Numbered from the stretch's first letter, positions 17,701 through 26,579 are shown. The stretch: DNA of 64,000 nucleotides from CALGLS01 sp047626155 (GCA_047626155.1 JBLHRR010000003.1:45732-109731), one strand, 5' to 3'. The notes: generated by a model not told the origin, from the sequence alone. Numbers and translations are program-made.

Positions 17701-18915
17701 GGAAGACATCCCTAGCTCTATAGTTGTATCAGCATCTATACCAGGAGGAGGAGTAATTAAAGTACCATCAGAAGCAAATACTTTAGGTGCCGTCGGACCT
17801 CTAAAGTAATCTACTCCAACCATTGGAATTTCGTCACAATAGGTTTCTACCCCCCCTGGACAACTGCAACCAGTTTGTCCATCAAATGCATCTGCATTGT
17901 ATACATACATTAAACTTCTGGAAGTATCACAACCAATGTAATCATCAGTAGAACATCCCAAATCTGGATCAACCCACATCGCAAAGTAGCAGCTATCAAT
18001 TGCAGATATCGCTCTATTAATTAGTTTGTATCTCTGAAAGGTCATGTTATTCAATTCGTCATTGGTTACAAAACCAAATGCCTGAACCTGTACTTCCATA
18101 CGAATTTGTGATCCACCAGTTTCTCCATGTTCATTACCTGCATCGTTATAAAACCAGGAAATGAGCTCATCCGGATAAATTGGATTATCATCTGGACAAC
18201 CCCGAATATCAATTTTTGGATAGTCCCCCTCTAAAGGTTCGTATTCACCATTACCGTTCGCATCAAAGAAAGCTCCTAAACCCTGTGCAGCTGTAGGGAG
18301 TTCAAAACCATAACGATCCACGAAGTATTCGTTTCCTCTACCAGGATAAAACTTTACGCCTTCTGGAATGTCCTCATCCGAATAACCCACACGGTCCAAA
18401 TTAGCAATATGTTCGGTAATTTCCTCTCCAGTTACTCTAAAGTGTCTATCCCAATTAGCACAGACATCGGCAGAAGTTGTTCCCATACCATCTAAGGGCC
18501 CAGGCCAGAAATCAACGTCTCCGTTGTTTGACCCATATTGCTGACAAGCAATCTTCAAATCCGATCCATCAAAACCTCCTAACCAAACTGCACCGGCATA
18601 TAGAGAAGATACTTCAGCCAAACCCGAAGCGGGATCCACTTTAGGCACAATATATCGCCCGTCTGCTCTATTCCACCAGACATCTCCACTGGTAAGTAAA
18701 GTGGCTCTTACATTATTAATCGCCTGTTCTGTAACCGCTTGGCCCGCTGCACAATCGTTTCTTACCGTAGCAGACGTACTGTTTCCAGCTGTCTTACCCC
18801 CCCCCAGGTTGGGGTTGATATGCGCTAATAGAGGGACACTAAGCCCCCATATCATCGCAGTGATCATTAAATATTTTATAATTTTTTGCATGACAATTTG
18901 TTTTTTTCTTTTCAT
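14788..18915 (-). CDS. Very large secreted protein with FlgD-like C-terminal domain
   Basis: A 1375-residue exported protein with no known catalytic domain. The signal peptide is either from Met1 or, more typically, Met9 (MQKIIKYLMITAMIWGLSVP, ending LLA). It is Asp/Asn/Gly/Pro rich, as in calcium-binding surface proteins. The last 110 residues (VVPNPYYGFSDYE, TITIYSLEGKFIRQY, NNAGIPVASGVYLIHV) form a FlgD-Ig-like beta-sandwich of the kind used as T9SS sorting or C-terminal domains in Bacteroidota. It begins 5 bases after the TonB receptor stop, so the two are one transcription unit. A G9 tract encodes residues 37-40 immediately after the signal peptide. Function unknown; secretion by T9SS is inferred. 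Confidence 0.8.
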   Translation of the reverse strand: MKRKKQIVMQKIIKYLMITAMIWGLSVPLLAHINPNLGGGKTAGNSTSATVRNDCAAGQAVTEQAINNVRATLLTSGDVWWNRADGRYIVPKVDPASGLAEVSSLYAGAVWLGGFDGSDLKIACQQYGSNNGDVDFWPGPLDGMGTTSADVCANWDRHFRVTGEEITEHIANLDRVGYSDEDIPEGVKFYPGRGNEYFVDRYGFELPTAAQGLGAFFDANGNGEYEPLEGDYPKIDIRGCPDDNPIYPDELISWFYNDAGNEHGETGGSQIRMEVQVQAFGFVTNDELNNMTFQRYKLINRAISAIDSCYFAMWVDPDLGCSTDDYIGCDTSRSLMYVYNADAFDGQTGCSCPGGVETYCDEIPMVGVDYFRGPTAPKVFASDGTLITPPPGIDADTTIELGMSSFTYYNNGGETPPPPPGTDDPDNLNEYYNYLSGRWRDGTPFTADGDGYNPGNTNVINYAFPDAPDLTNGFSMAQAGLAERDRRTVQASGPFRLESGSVNELIVGMPWVPSVSHPAPAISKLIIADDLAQALFDNCFEKNDGPDAPDVDWLELDRKVVAMLSNDTIEARTNNVNEQYTEKDLRLPDDETIEDDSYVFEGYLLYQVASPSSAGESDLNDPDHYRLAAQVDKKNGVAELYNWIAQESPLNSQESFYTPVDRVSKPAGNSGIRHTFEITLDLFTQEPLINHKKYYYRAIAYGFNSYEEFDPSSGLGQPRPFIGSQKNIGDGDGNTYYTVIPRANIDRILNAGYGDQPQVTRLDGVGAGESGLRLTEETTREIMAGTSDGTLVYETGAGPINVFVYNPREVVEADFELKLVDEDQGNGELDEEVNWVLTATDLSGNTEVFESNETIERINEQLIEEYGISVAIVQSDEPGDNADDSNGTIEAVKVYSNPDGPQWLGGIPDGGINDGPFPDPPIYDYIKTEPPNGTSTDLDRQSSFAALGDGTWVPYTLCDWNPQSNNQPYLSPAWRSTSSGSVRFSNTMDLLPNVDIVMTADKSMWSRCIVVETASEFYEDFGSGYSTEGDVVEFDLRAGASRNLDGSTDNSTNGLSYFPGYAINVETGERLNIFFGENSIYDCSSGSFNNMGEFQSICDLNDFEGGEDAEPRGRDMIWNPTSERFIQSGFINPNTLLEVYDGGHHMVYVTDEKYDECMGLEGLFRTNDPTSNVNKIKALRKVRWTSYTLANQGTSMLSWDEGLVPNDVTVHLRVDNAYQNYEGVGTNNGNPSYLFNTRGLGPTEVTSDEEKDTALDAISVVPNPYYGFSDYETDQFSNIVKITNLPAKATITIYSLEGKFIRQYVRDEQEMSTVGESNPSVRNRQYLPDLEWDLKNNAGIPVASGVYLIHVSADGLGERTLKWFGVARQFDPSGL
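18797..18805 (-). repeat. G9 homopolymer inside the 5' end of a secreted-protein gene
   Basis: Nine consecutive C on the plus strand (G9 in the coding strand) encode the end of Leu37 and Gly38-40. Gain or loss of one base would truncate the protein just after the signal peptide. Long G tracts are classical slippage sites for phase variation. Confidence 0.85.
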
Positions 18916-18920
18916 AGAAA

Positions 18921-21900
18921 TTAAAAATCAAAAATAGCCCCCATAAATATTCTTCTCGGCTGAGTAAAATTATTGGGATTTTGAACAGTCCAGCTGTAAG
19001 ATTGCTCATACAAGCCTCTTTCATCTGGAGAAAACTCGTTCAGCTGATCTTGGCCTAGTTGTGAGATCAAGAAGCCATCATCGCTTGGAGAACCACTCGC
19101 AGAATAAACATTAACAATGTTTCGAGCATCTAACAGGTTCTGAATTCTGATGTAAACGTTAAGACTCAATGGTCTTTTTGCTCCTGGCTTAGAAAGGGTA
19201 AAGTTTTTATCCGCTCTCATATTCACAGTAAAAGTCCATGGCTGTCTAGCACCATTGATAGCACCCAAAGTTCCATCTCCTCCAAAACTTTGTTCTTGTA
19301 TTTTCGCAGTGTACGGACGACCTGAAACAGCTATCGCTTGCATGTTTACACCTGCACTTGCAAATACATCTTTACCAAACCAACGTGGTCCATTATATCC
19401 TTTCCCTGAATCGTAACGGTAATCAACTTGTCCTACGATGCGGTGACGTTCGTCAAAATTCAATGGATAAATATTACGGATTCGGCCTCTCTGTGCTAGA
19501 TCTCGAGCAGACTCAGGATCAGAGCCAGTACCATCGGCAAATTGTAGTGTATAATTTATGTTAGCAGAAATATTACCTGTTCTTCTGAGATCGTATTGGA
19601 AGGAAAATCCTTTAACGGTTCCAAAGTCAAGGTTGTCAAATGCTAAGTATTCTGTAGCTACAGATGCTACCTGTGTAAAGTTTCTTAACTGAATCATATC
19701 ACGCATCTCCTTGTAATAAGCCGCAATTTTAATAGCAGAACTATTCGATAACTTTTGCTGGAATCCAACTTCATAATCAATGGTTCGCTCTGGCTTGAGG
19801 TTACCATTGTTTTCCGGTGGCGTTCTGTCATAGAAATAATAATACTGTAAAGGACTTACTATTGAGTTACTAGGTGGTCTCTGTACCAAGATATCATAGT
19901 GTGCAAAAAAGTTTGCCGCATCTGATATTGGAAAAGAGAAAGCCAAACGAGGCATCACGTTAATCTGTGGTTTGTAATCTTCAAAAGAGTTGCTGATTCT
20001 GTAATTATCGACCTTGATATTTGCTTCATCAGGGCTCTTCAATCTTGGAACAACAGCACCACCACCAAAGATAAGTGTACCATCATTCACTGCAGTACCT
20101 TCCGGCGTATACCATTGGTCTCCATCACGGTAGCCTTTAACCGTAGGAGAACCTTGACTTTCAACATATACGTTGTAGTCACTTCCTATATTTCCAGGTG
20201 CCTGCAAATCAGGAATATCAGCAACCGTAGCTACTTCATACAAAGAGTATGGATCTTTTAATACCTTAGTATTCGCATCGTATCGGTCTACTCGTAAACC
20301 TATTCGGAAGATGATGTCTTTGAAACTGAACTTATCCTCTAAGAAAAAGGCAAAATAGTTTGGCTGAAAAGAAGGTACTAAAAAGGAACGAGCACCATCA
20401 GGGTCTTTAGCGGTAAAGAAGTCCTCAAAAGTTATACTGTTATCCAGCTTATTCCCTAAGTAATCATAACCGTAGTATTCTGTAATTCCAGAGAAATCAG
20501 CTATCTCCTTTGGCGCAAACATATCCAAAGACAATTGCGATGGATCTAAGCTATTGATATTAACATAAGCGTGTAAACCACTCAAATCTGCATTGATCGA
20601 TTCAATACCTGTATTATTTCTTACTTCTCTGTAAAAACGAGATCCAACTAAATCTTCTTCTTCAGAAAGCAGTGTATTATAAACAGCGTACTCTCTAATA
20701 GAATCCGTATCGAAAATCCCAGTTACTCCTTCATATCTTAAAATGTCATCAGTATTCAAACCGAGAATATGTGAGTTAACCGATTGTTGTCCAATCTCCC
20801 ATAATCTTTCAGGATTAAGTGTGTAATTGCGAGAAAAACGCTGCTCAAATAACAACCCTACCTGGATAGAGTGACGACCTTCTTCAGAACCACCTGGCAA
20901 TAAATCAAACGAGAAGTTTGCGTTGGCTGTAATGATCTCTGATTCGTTTACATTGTACCTATTGTATACTTGTCCAATATTCGTATGTAGTCCTGCCCAA
21001 ACATCCTCTAGCTGTTCATTCATAATTCCGTTGGCAATAAGTGGCAACCCCGAACCAGTTTGGTCTGCTGCTCCATTATAATTCGCTAAGACAGGGTTCT
21101 TAGATCCTTCGCTACTGAAACTTGTATTGTTCGTTGTCTCATAACTAGTATGGGTAAATGAATCAACAAGTATGATTTCAGGTGGGCTTGAAACATCAAT
21201 GATTGGAGTGAAATCGAATTCCGGTCCACCTTCAAAGTTATAGGTGCCATAGTGACCATAATCAAAGAAGTTGTCTTTATGACGAGGATCGTAATCCGTT
21301 CCCTGTTCTTTTTCATAACCGAATTGCAAAGTATACTGTGCATTTTGAATCAAGGAACTCTTTTTCTCTCCACCTGCATCTACTGCATTGTTACCTCCCA
21401 ACTTGTGACGGAAACGGAAGTTACCTCGGTAACGCTTTGTGTAATCCGTTGGATTGTTGTGAGAATTCAATAGTCGCCAGGTATCTCGACCTCCTCCCGG
21501 TGTAAACTTATCTTTATCATCTACATAAGCTCCAGTCAAACTAATGTCTATATTTTTAGATAATCGAGCATCAATTTTTCCAGTAATGTTTAAGTTAGAC
21601 GACTCTTCATCAGGTCTGTAATTTAAAACCTCAACATCATCGTTTGTTAAAAACTCTGCGGTTGGTTTAATACCGATAGCTGGAGTTGCTTCCAATTCTC
21701 TTTTCTTTTCATCGTTCACCACATAAACACCAATAGCTGTAGGATCATCATCCAAACGAGAGGTATAGGCACCCGAGAATCGGAAACCGATAATGGATTC
21801 TCCTGTGTCTTTCTTTTTCAGGATAGGACCACTTACGTTTGCACGTACTTGGTTGTATCCGTAATCATCAAGAAATTCGGAAGTTTCCACTTCAACTCCC

Positions 21901-22586
21901 CCTGAAAATTTTGCAGAAGGTCCTTTTGTTGTGATGGAAATAATACCACCAGTCACATCACCATAAAAGGCAGGGATACCACCGGTGATTACTTGTAGCT
22001 GTTCAACATCTGCTTCCTGTACGGAACTTGCACGTACGCGCATACCATCTACATAAACATCTGTTGCATCAGAACGGGACCCACGTGAGGTCAATCCGTC
22101 TCCTTCATCTACCTGCGACATACCTGCCGTGGAAGCTGCTACAGAGTTGATATTCTTGGAAGCAAATTTTCGGATGTCCTCGCTTGTCACGATCTTTCCT
22201 TGAGTTGTGTTGTCCACCTCTATGAGAGGGACTCTGTAATCAATTACAACAATCTCTTCTATGTTTATCCCTGTACCCAAGGCAACATCGAGCTTGTTTG
22301 TTTGACCAGCACGAACAATAACTCCGTTTGTTCGTGTTGATGAATAACCGACATAAGATGTTTCCACATCGTATGTACCAGGATCTAAATTAATGCTGTA
22401 ATTACCTTCGAAATCTGTGGTAACTCCAGTAATGAGCACTCCACCCTTATACAATGTAACATTTGCAGCAATCAATTCTTCCCCATTATCACCATCGGTG
22501 ATTTTTCCGGATAGGGAAGCTTGTTGAGCAAACGTTACTGTACTGATGAGCGCAAAAACCAGTGAGAGTAAAAAATAACGTGCCAT
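18921..22586 (-). CDS. TonB-dependent outer-membrane receptor with carboxypeptidase-regulatory-like N-terminus
   Basis: A 1221-residue outer-membrane transporter. Residues 1-20 are a signal peptide (ending FAQQ). Residues about 23-107 form a CarboxypepD_reg-like domain (ASLSGKITDGDNGEELIAAN), residues about 115-225 are the plug (GLTSRGSRSDATDVYVDGMR, then GGIPAFYGDVTGGIISITT), and the remainder is the 22-strand barrel, ending in aromatic FMGAIFDF as barrel proteins do. There is no SusD-like lipoprotein beside it; instead a large secreted protein and a PorV-like barrel follow on the same strand. Such receptors import siderophores, glycans or peptides, or support secretion; the ligand is not predictable. 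It is the first gene of the inferred operon. Confidence 0.9.
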   Translation of the reverse strand: MARYFLLSLVFALISTVTFAQQASLSGKITDGDNGEELIAANVTLYKGGVLITGVTTDFEGNYSINLDPGTYDVETSYVGYSSTRTNGVIVRAGQTNKLDVALGTGINIEEIVVIDYRVPLIEVDNTTQGKIVTSEDIRKFASKNINSVAASTAGMSQVDEGDGLTSRGSRSDATDVYVDGMRVRASSVQEADVEQLQVITGGIPAFYGDVTGGIISITTKGPSAKFSGGVEVETSEFLDDYGYNQVRANVSGPILKKKDTGESIIGFRFSGAYTSRLDDDPTAIGVYVVNDEKKRELEATPAIGIKPTAEFLTNDDVEVLNYRPDEESSNLNITGKIDARLSKNIDISLTGAYVDDKDKFTPGGGRDTWRLLNSHNNPTDYTKRYRGNFRFRHKLGGNNAVDAGGEKKSSLIQNAQYTLQFGYEKEQGTDYDPRHKDNFFDYGHYGTYNFEGGPEFDFTPIIDVSSPPEIILVDSFTHTSYETTNNTSFSSEGSKNPVLANYNGAADQTGSGLPLIANGIMNEQLEDVWAGLHTNIGQVYNRYNVNESEIITANANFSFDLLPGGSEEGRHSIQVGLLFEQRFSRNYTLNPERLWEIGQQSVNSHILGLNTDDILRYEGVTGIFDTDSIREYAVYNTLLSEEEDLVGSRFYREVRNNTGIESINADLSGLHAYVNINSLDPSQLSLDMFAPKEIADFSGITEYYGYDYLGNKLDNSITFEDFFTAKDPDGARSFLVPSFQPNYFAFFLEDKFSFKDIIFRIGLRVDRYDANTKVLKDPYSLYEVATVADIPDLQAPGNIGSDYNVYVESQGSPTVKGYRDGDQWYTPEGTAVNDGTLIFGGGAVVPRLKSPDEANIKVDNYRISNSFEDYKPQINVMPRLAFSFPISDAANFFAHYDILVQRPPSNSIVSPLQYYYFYDRTPPENNGNLKPERTIDYEVGFQQKLSNSSAIKIAAYYKEMRDMIQLRNFTQVASVATEYLAFDNLDFGTVKGFSFQYDLRRTGNISANINYTLQFADGTGSDPESARDLAQRGRIRNIYPLNFDERHRIVGQVDYRYDSGKGYNGPRWFGKDVFASAGVNMQAIAVSGRPYTAKIQEQSFGGDGTLGAINGARQPWTFTVNMRADKNFTLSKPGAKRPLSLNVYIRIQNLLDARNIVNVYSASGSPSDDGFLISQLGQDQLNEFSPDERGLYEQSYSWTVQNPNNFTQPRRIFMGAIFDF

Positions 22587-23082
22587 ATAAAATTGTTTTT
22601 TAAAAAAATTGACGATAGTTTCAAGTTAATTTAAGGCCACAATGTTAAGAAAATTAACAGAGTTAACCAAGAAAACGCTTGAGCCTTTGTCTTTGTGTAG
22701 ACAGATACATTTTTGCGGCTGTCTTTAGTCTGATTCCAGTGTCGTTTGCAAGTCGTTTCTTCTTCGTTCGTACGCGTTCGTGTAAAGTCAAAAACAGTGT
22801 ATGCAGAATTACTCTGCGTATATTTTTACGCTGTTGAACTCATAACCCATTCCTTCTGTACACTACTATGCGTAATTTATAGCGTCCTATAAATGGCTGC
22901 ACAGCAGAAGGAATGAGTTTGAATTCAATAGCTTTTCAGTATCGGAATTATGGCAGTTCTTTTTGAAGGAGCAGATGGGTCATCAATAGAATTGATCATT
23001 AACTTGAAGGCAAGTTAGGACAATTTTGCGCTCATCCTGTTACCCTTTTTCATTAATAAGTCAGGTTTCTAATTACTGGCCT
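22587..23082. other. 496-base intergenic region upstream of the TonB-receptor operon
   Basis: No ORF that looks coding. It holds an inverted repeat (CATTCCTTCTG at 22848-22858 pairing with CAGAAGGAATG at 22905-22915) with a 46-base spacer. I found no clear TAnnTTTG element for the receptor gene, so its promoter is unassigned. Confidence 0.5.
22848..22915. repeat. 11-base inverted repeat with 46-base spacer
   Basis: CATTCCTTCTG and CAGAAGGAATG are exact complements, and both flanks continue with related AACTCAT/ATGAGTTTG sequence. It could be a stem-loop or a pair of binding half-sites upstream of the receptor operon. Confidence 0.5.
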
Positions 23083-24018
23083 CTACTTCCCTGTCAAAAT
23101 TTTCCTTAGAAGAATACTGGCCAATCGCTCTTTAGATTCTACCGTCCAACCTGCAATATGTGGAGTCAGTACCACTTGAGGCAGCTGGTAAAGCTGTTGA
23201 AAGCAATCTTCTTCTTCTGTAGAGAATGTCTGGGGTTTTTCATTTTCAAACACATCCAAACAAGCTCCGCCGACTTTTCCGGACTGAAGTTCACTTACTA
23301 ATAGGGACGTCTTAATGACTTGTCCCCGGGATGTGTTAATTAAAATGACGCCTTTCCGACACTTCTTAATGAAATCGGCATTGGCGAAGTGGTGTGTTTC
23401 GGGAGTTAAAGGAAGGTGAAAACTAATTATATCGCTCTTAGCCAGAACAGTTTCCAGATCTACTTCTTCTACGTAAGGGTAATCTTCTGTGTAATCCTCC
23501 CTATATTTATCATAGGCCAAAACCTCGACCTCCATTCCTGCCAGTTTTTTAGCGAAGCTGCTTCCGGTATACCCGAAGCCAATGATACCTACTGTTTTTC
23601 CCTGCAACTCAAACCCTCTATTGGCTTCTCTTCTCCATTCTTTTCTGCGAACCTCAGCATCAGCTCGTAATAAATTATTAGACAGGGCCAGCAACATACC
23701 GAGCGCCTGCTCTCCTACTGCGTTGCAATTTCCATCGGGTGCATTATAGATTGCTACCTTTTTTTGGGCGGCATATTCCAGGTCTATGATCTCCATACCC
23801 GAGCCTAGTCTGCCAACAAACTTTAACTGGTCTGCCTGATCTAGCATCGCTTTATCCATCAAGATCTTACTGTTTATAATCATCCCTGTGTATTCTCCAG
23901 CGATTCTTCGTACTTCGACTAATTTGATCTTAGGCTGAAAATCGCAATAGTAACCTGCGTCTTCAAGTCCTTTAATTAATAAAGGATGTACATCATCTGT
24001 AAGTAATACTTTTTTCAT
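23083..24018 (-). CDS. D-isomer-specific 2-hydroxyacid dehydrogenase (phosphoglycerate dehydrogenase-like)
   Basis: A 311-residue NAD-dependent dehydrogenase. The nucleotide-binding motif is GKTVGIIGFGYTGSSFAKKL near residue 141, followed about 20 residues later by an Asp (AYDKY) that selects NAD. Catalytic residues are visible as Arg in NTSRGQV, Glu in DVFENEKP and His in TPHIAGWT. The length lacks the C-terminal ACT domain of longer SerA enzymes, as in many short phosphoglycerate or glycerate dehydrogenases. It could catalyse the first step of serine synthesis, but neighbouring ser genes are absent, so the substrate remains open. A canonical promoter lies about 90 bases upstream. Confidence 0.85.
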   Translation of the reverse strand: MKKVLLTDDVHPLLIKGLEDAGYYCDFQPKIKLVEVRRIAGEYTGMIINSKILMDKAMLDQADQLKFVGRLGSGMEIIDLEYAAQKKVAIYNAPDGNCNAVGEQALGMLLALSNNLLRADAEVRRKEWRREANRGFELQGKTVGIIGFGYTGSSFAKKLAGMEVEVLAYDKYREDYTEDYPYVEEVDLETVLAKSDIISFHLPLTPETHHFANADFIKKCRKGVILINTSRGQVIKTSLLVSELQSGKVGGACLDVFENEKPQTFSTEEEDCFQQLYQLPQVVLTPHIAGWTVESKERLASILLRKILTGK

Positions 24019-24104
24019 CTACGCAACAGTCTATCTATTTCGAAATGGCTTTCTTGATACATTCGTTATCCACGAAATTCAGAGCTCCTAAAAAAATAAG
24101 CACG

Positions 24105-24112
24105 CAAATATA
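24105..24112 (-). promoter_or_regulatory. Candidate -7 element for the 2-hydroxyacid dehydrogenase
   Basis: Minus-strand TATATTTG matches TAnnTTTG. It lies 87 bases before the gene and back to back with a plus-strand element at 24156, as expected in a divergent promoter region. Confidence 0.5.
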
Positions 24113-24155
24113 GTCTTGTATTTTTTAATCTTTATAAAAAATCATAGACCTCTTC

Positions 24156-24163
24156 TATCTTTG
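24156..24163 (+). promoter_or_regulatory. Candidate -7 element for the 24262 lipoprotein
   Basis: TATCTTTG matches TAnnTTTG on the plus strand, about 100 bases upstream of the lipoprotein start. Confidence 0.5.
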
Positions 24164-24261
24164 CGCCCTTAACAGGCCCTTTAATAGTATGTTTATAGGG
24201 TTTAATTAAGAATAAGTAGTATGCTTTACATTTTAGTATTACTCACCAGACAACCTTTATC

Positions 24262-25008
24262 ATGACATTTCCATCTCTTTATTCCTATTTAAGCTATACT
24301 ATCTTTATTGCTGTGGTTCTTTTTTCTGCCTGCCAGTCAGATCCAAAAACCGTTTCAACAAGTCCAAAAGAAGTTCCTAATATGACAGCAGGAGAAAAAT
24401 TATATGCTCATTATTATGTTCGCTACTTGGCCGATGAAAAAAAAATGAAAGCTGAAGCCTCTTTTTTCATCGGAGCAGGTAAACAAAAGAGGAATCCTAA
24501 AACATTCAACGAAGTCTCTTTGGGAGGAAAGGGTATGCACCTAGATAACACAAGTAAGGCGAGCCCCTATTATAAACTAGAGCAGAACGAAAGTCCTACA
24601 AACAAAGGAAAGTTTCAATTTATATCAAAGCAGGGAACAAAAGAAGAAGACCTTATATCTATTCCAACACTGGAATCTATTTCTTTTGGGAAACAACTTT
24701 CCCGATCTAAGAACGGGCTGCTTTCCTGGAAAGGGGAGCCACTTGGAGATAAAGAAAGCCTGGTTTTGTTATTTACAAATGAGCAGGAACGGACAACCAG
24801 CACCGTCATCAATGGACCAAGTGAAAAATCGGAATTATCGATTCCTTTGGAAAAACTTCAAAAAATTGGCCTTGGGGGAAATCGAGTGTATATTGTTAGA
24901 AAAAGCAGAGCTATTGAAAACAAGCGGGGAAGTGATGGAATGCCAAGGGAGGTGAGGGTCTTGACGGAGTTTTATAGCGAGACGATGGAATTGGAGGTGG
25001 TGGAGTAA
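24262..25008 (+). CDS. Lipoprotein of unknown function
   Basis: A 248-residue predicted lipoprotein: a hydrophobic segment ending VVLFSACQS gives a clear lipobox with Cys near residue 25. The mature part starts with a Ser/Pro/Lys-rich linker, then mixed beta-strand sequence with many Lys/Glu, without a motif I recognise. It is transcribed divergently from the 2-hydroxyacid dehydrogenase and closes with a strong hairpin. Confidence that it is a real gene rests on the signal peptide, the upstream promoter-like element, and its length without competing frames. Confidence 0.7.
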   Translation: MTFPSLYSYLSYTIFIAVVLFSACQSDPKTVSTSPKEVPNMTAGEKLYAHYYVRYLADEKKMKAEASFFIGAGKQKRNPKTFNEVSLGGKGMHLDNTSKASPYYKLEQNESPTNKGKFQFISKQGTKEEDLISIPTLESISFGKQLSRSKNGLLSWKGEPLGDKESLVLLFTNEQERTTSTVINGPSEKSELSIPLEKLQKIGLGGNRVYIVRKSRAIENKRGSDGMPREVRVLTEFYSETMELEVVE

Positions 25009-25020
25009 AAAATACAATAT

Positions 25021-25065
25021 GAAGGAAGATGGTGAAAAAAATAATTCTTTTCACCATCTTCCTTC
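25021..25065 (+). terminator. Long perfect hairpin after the 24262 lipoprotein gene
   Basis: An 18-base perfect stem (GAAGGAAGATGGTGAAAA / TTTTCACCATCTTCCTTC) with a nine-base loop begins 12 bases after the stop. It lies between convergent genes, so it can serve both. Confidence 0.7.
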
Positions 25066-25151
25066 ATCAATGTTAAAGGTTATTCGGTTTCGGGCCTTCG
25101 GTTTCCGGCCGACCGTACCATTCTGTTTGGAATAACCTCTATTATAGATCC

Positions 25152-26204
25152 CTAAATTTCTTCATTAAAGAAGACTTTATAAAAGTGCATACCTTTATCC
25201 TCATCGTATCCTTTTTCCAAATACAATCGGCTGGCTTCCGGATTACTGAAATCCAATTTGATTTGGATGTTGGTATCCAACTTTATGGTATTATTGAACT
25301 TCCGGCTTGTGCTTTTTAAGGCAGCCGAAGAGATTGGAAAGTTATCTGTTTCTTCCAACTCATAATCTTTTCGTAACGATTGGAACTCCTCCATAAAATC
25401 ATCTCTTGCAGGCATGACCGCTTCGATGAATTCATCCGCATTGAACGTTTCGTTTTTATTAAAGTAATCAACCGATTCATTTAGAAAACGAATCTGCTCG
25501 TCTTTGTTGGCGCCTTGGGAAACAACTTGATTCGAGAAATTATTACAGAGTTCCAGAAAACTTCGAGTATGGAAGTTCTCATCCTTTACAAAAGATACTT
25601 TTAGAAAGTCGTACAACCAATAATTCGCATCGTAGCTATTATTGTCTACACTAACTACGCGATAGCCATCTTCCTCTTCTACATTTACGATCAAACAGCC
25701 TTTATCCAATTTTTCAATATGAATGCCATCCAATTTTTTAACTACTAAACGGTCGCTCCCTTCTATAATATCAAAGAATGCGCTTTTCTGTTCCGACTTG
25801 AAAATACCAATGGCATTAACCAACTCATCTTCAATAAGGACATCACTAAAATAAGTGACAAAGACTTCTCCCGACTTAATATTAGGGTGAGTCGATTGTT
25901 CATAAAGATGCTTTAGAATATCTGTAGAGGCTTCCAATAAATTTTCAGGATTCTCAAAAACAGACTTAGCTGCAGAATGAAGTGGATGAGCCTCTAAGCC
26001 TTCGCCTCCCTCTTCCGGCATGGTAAAGCGATAAAAACTTTCCGCTCTTTTCAAAGGCTTGATAAAATATTTCATGAAAGCCGCGGTCATCTCTTCATTT
26101 AAAACAAAAAGGCTTTCCGAAGCAAAATTTCTTTCTACACGGCTTTTATTCCCTACCCGGTGAATTGCCATGTTGTTGAGGAGGATGTTGTTGTATCTTA
26201 TCAT
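25152..26204 (-). CDS. 37-kDa nucleoid-associated protein (NdpA/YejK family)
   Basis: A 350-residue cytoplasmic protein resembling the NdpA/YejK (NA37) family. Recognisable features are the opening MAIHRVGNKSRVE, the central YFSDVLIEDELVNAIGIFKS block and the following F-D-I-I-E-G-S-D/ K-L-D-G-I-H-I-E-K-L-D-K-G-C-L-I-V-N segment. In gamma-proteobacteria YejK is found on the nucleoid; biochemical function is poorly known, and related proteins often sit in accessory regions. The reading frame starts at Met1, but Met12 (MAIHRVGN) is also possible. It is not visibly in an operon. Confidence 0.75.
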   Translation of the reverse strand: MIRYNNILLNNMAIHRVGNKSRVERNFASESLFVLNEEMTAAFMKYFIKPLKRAESFYRFTMPEEGGEGLEAHPLHSAAKSVFENPENLLEASTDILKHLYEQSTHPNIKSGEVFVTYFSDVLIEDELVNAIGIFKSEQKSAFFDIIEGSDRLVVKKLDGIHIEKLDKGCLIVNVEEEDGYRVVSVDNNSYDANYWLYDFLKVSFVKDENFHTRSFLELCNNFSNQVVSQGANKDEQIRFLNESVDYFNKNETFNADEFIEAVMPARDDFMEEFQSLRKDYELEETDNFPISSAALKSTSRKFNNTIKLDTNIQIKLDFSNPEASRLYLEKGYDEDKGMHFYKVFFNEEI

Positions 26205-26528
26205 TTTCAGCGTATTTAAAGTTCAGCGAAATAACTGCCGGATTTATATTTAGATATAATAGCCAGCTCTTCCTTAAAAAGAGCACAATAATACTAACTA
26301 TTAGAAAATAAATAATGGTTCTTTGACGAATTCCGTGTTTTTATAGTTCTTCAATATGATTTCCAACAGTCCCAACCATGGGCTTCAGTCGCTTTAGTAG
26401 CACCCTCTGGACAACCGGTCATTTGCCAAATGAAAGTAATCCTCGAAGAAATAGTTTGACAAAACCCCCGATATCTGCCAAAATATCATCATTTTTAACG
26501 CTCATCTTGTTAAAAGAGCATTAAATAG

Positions 26529-26549
26529 GCATTTCCTCATGGGAAATGC
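26529..26549. promoter_or_regulatory. Palindrome overlapping the -33 region of the OmpA-like gene
   Basis: GCATTTCC and GGAAATGC are exact complements separated by five bases, centred about 33 bases before the -7 element. The position suits an operator, but no regulator is known. Confidence 0.4.
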
Positions 26550-26571
26550 AACGGCTTTTTCTACTTTTGCG

Positions 26572-26579
26572 TCCTGTAA
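26572..26579 (+). promoter_or_regulatory. -7 element of the OmpA-like lipoprotein gene
   Basis: TACTTTTG matches TAnnTTTG exactly, about 150 bases upstream of the start codon. Confidence 0.55.

Noticed and set aside
22848..22915. Inverted repeat as an invertible promoter
   Set aside because: The 11-base arms are short, no recombinase is nearby, and no promoter element was found inside the 46-base spacer.
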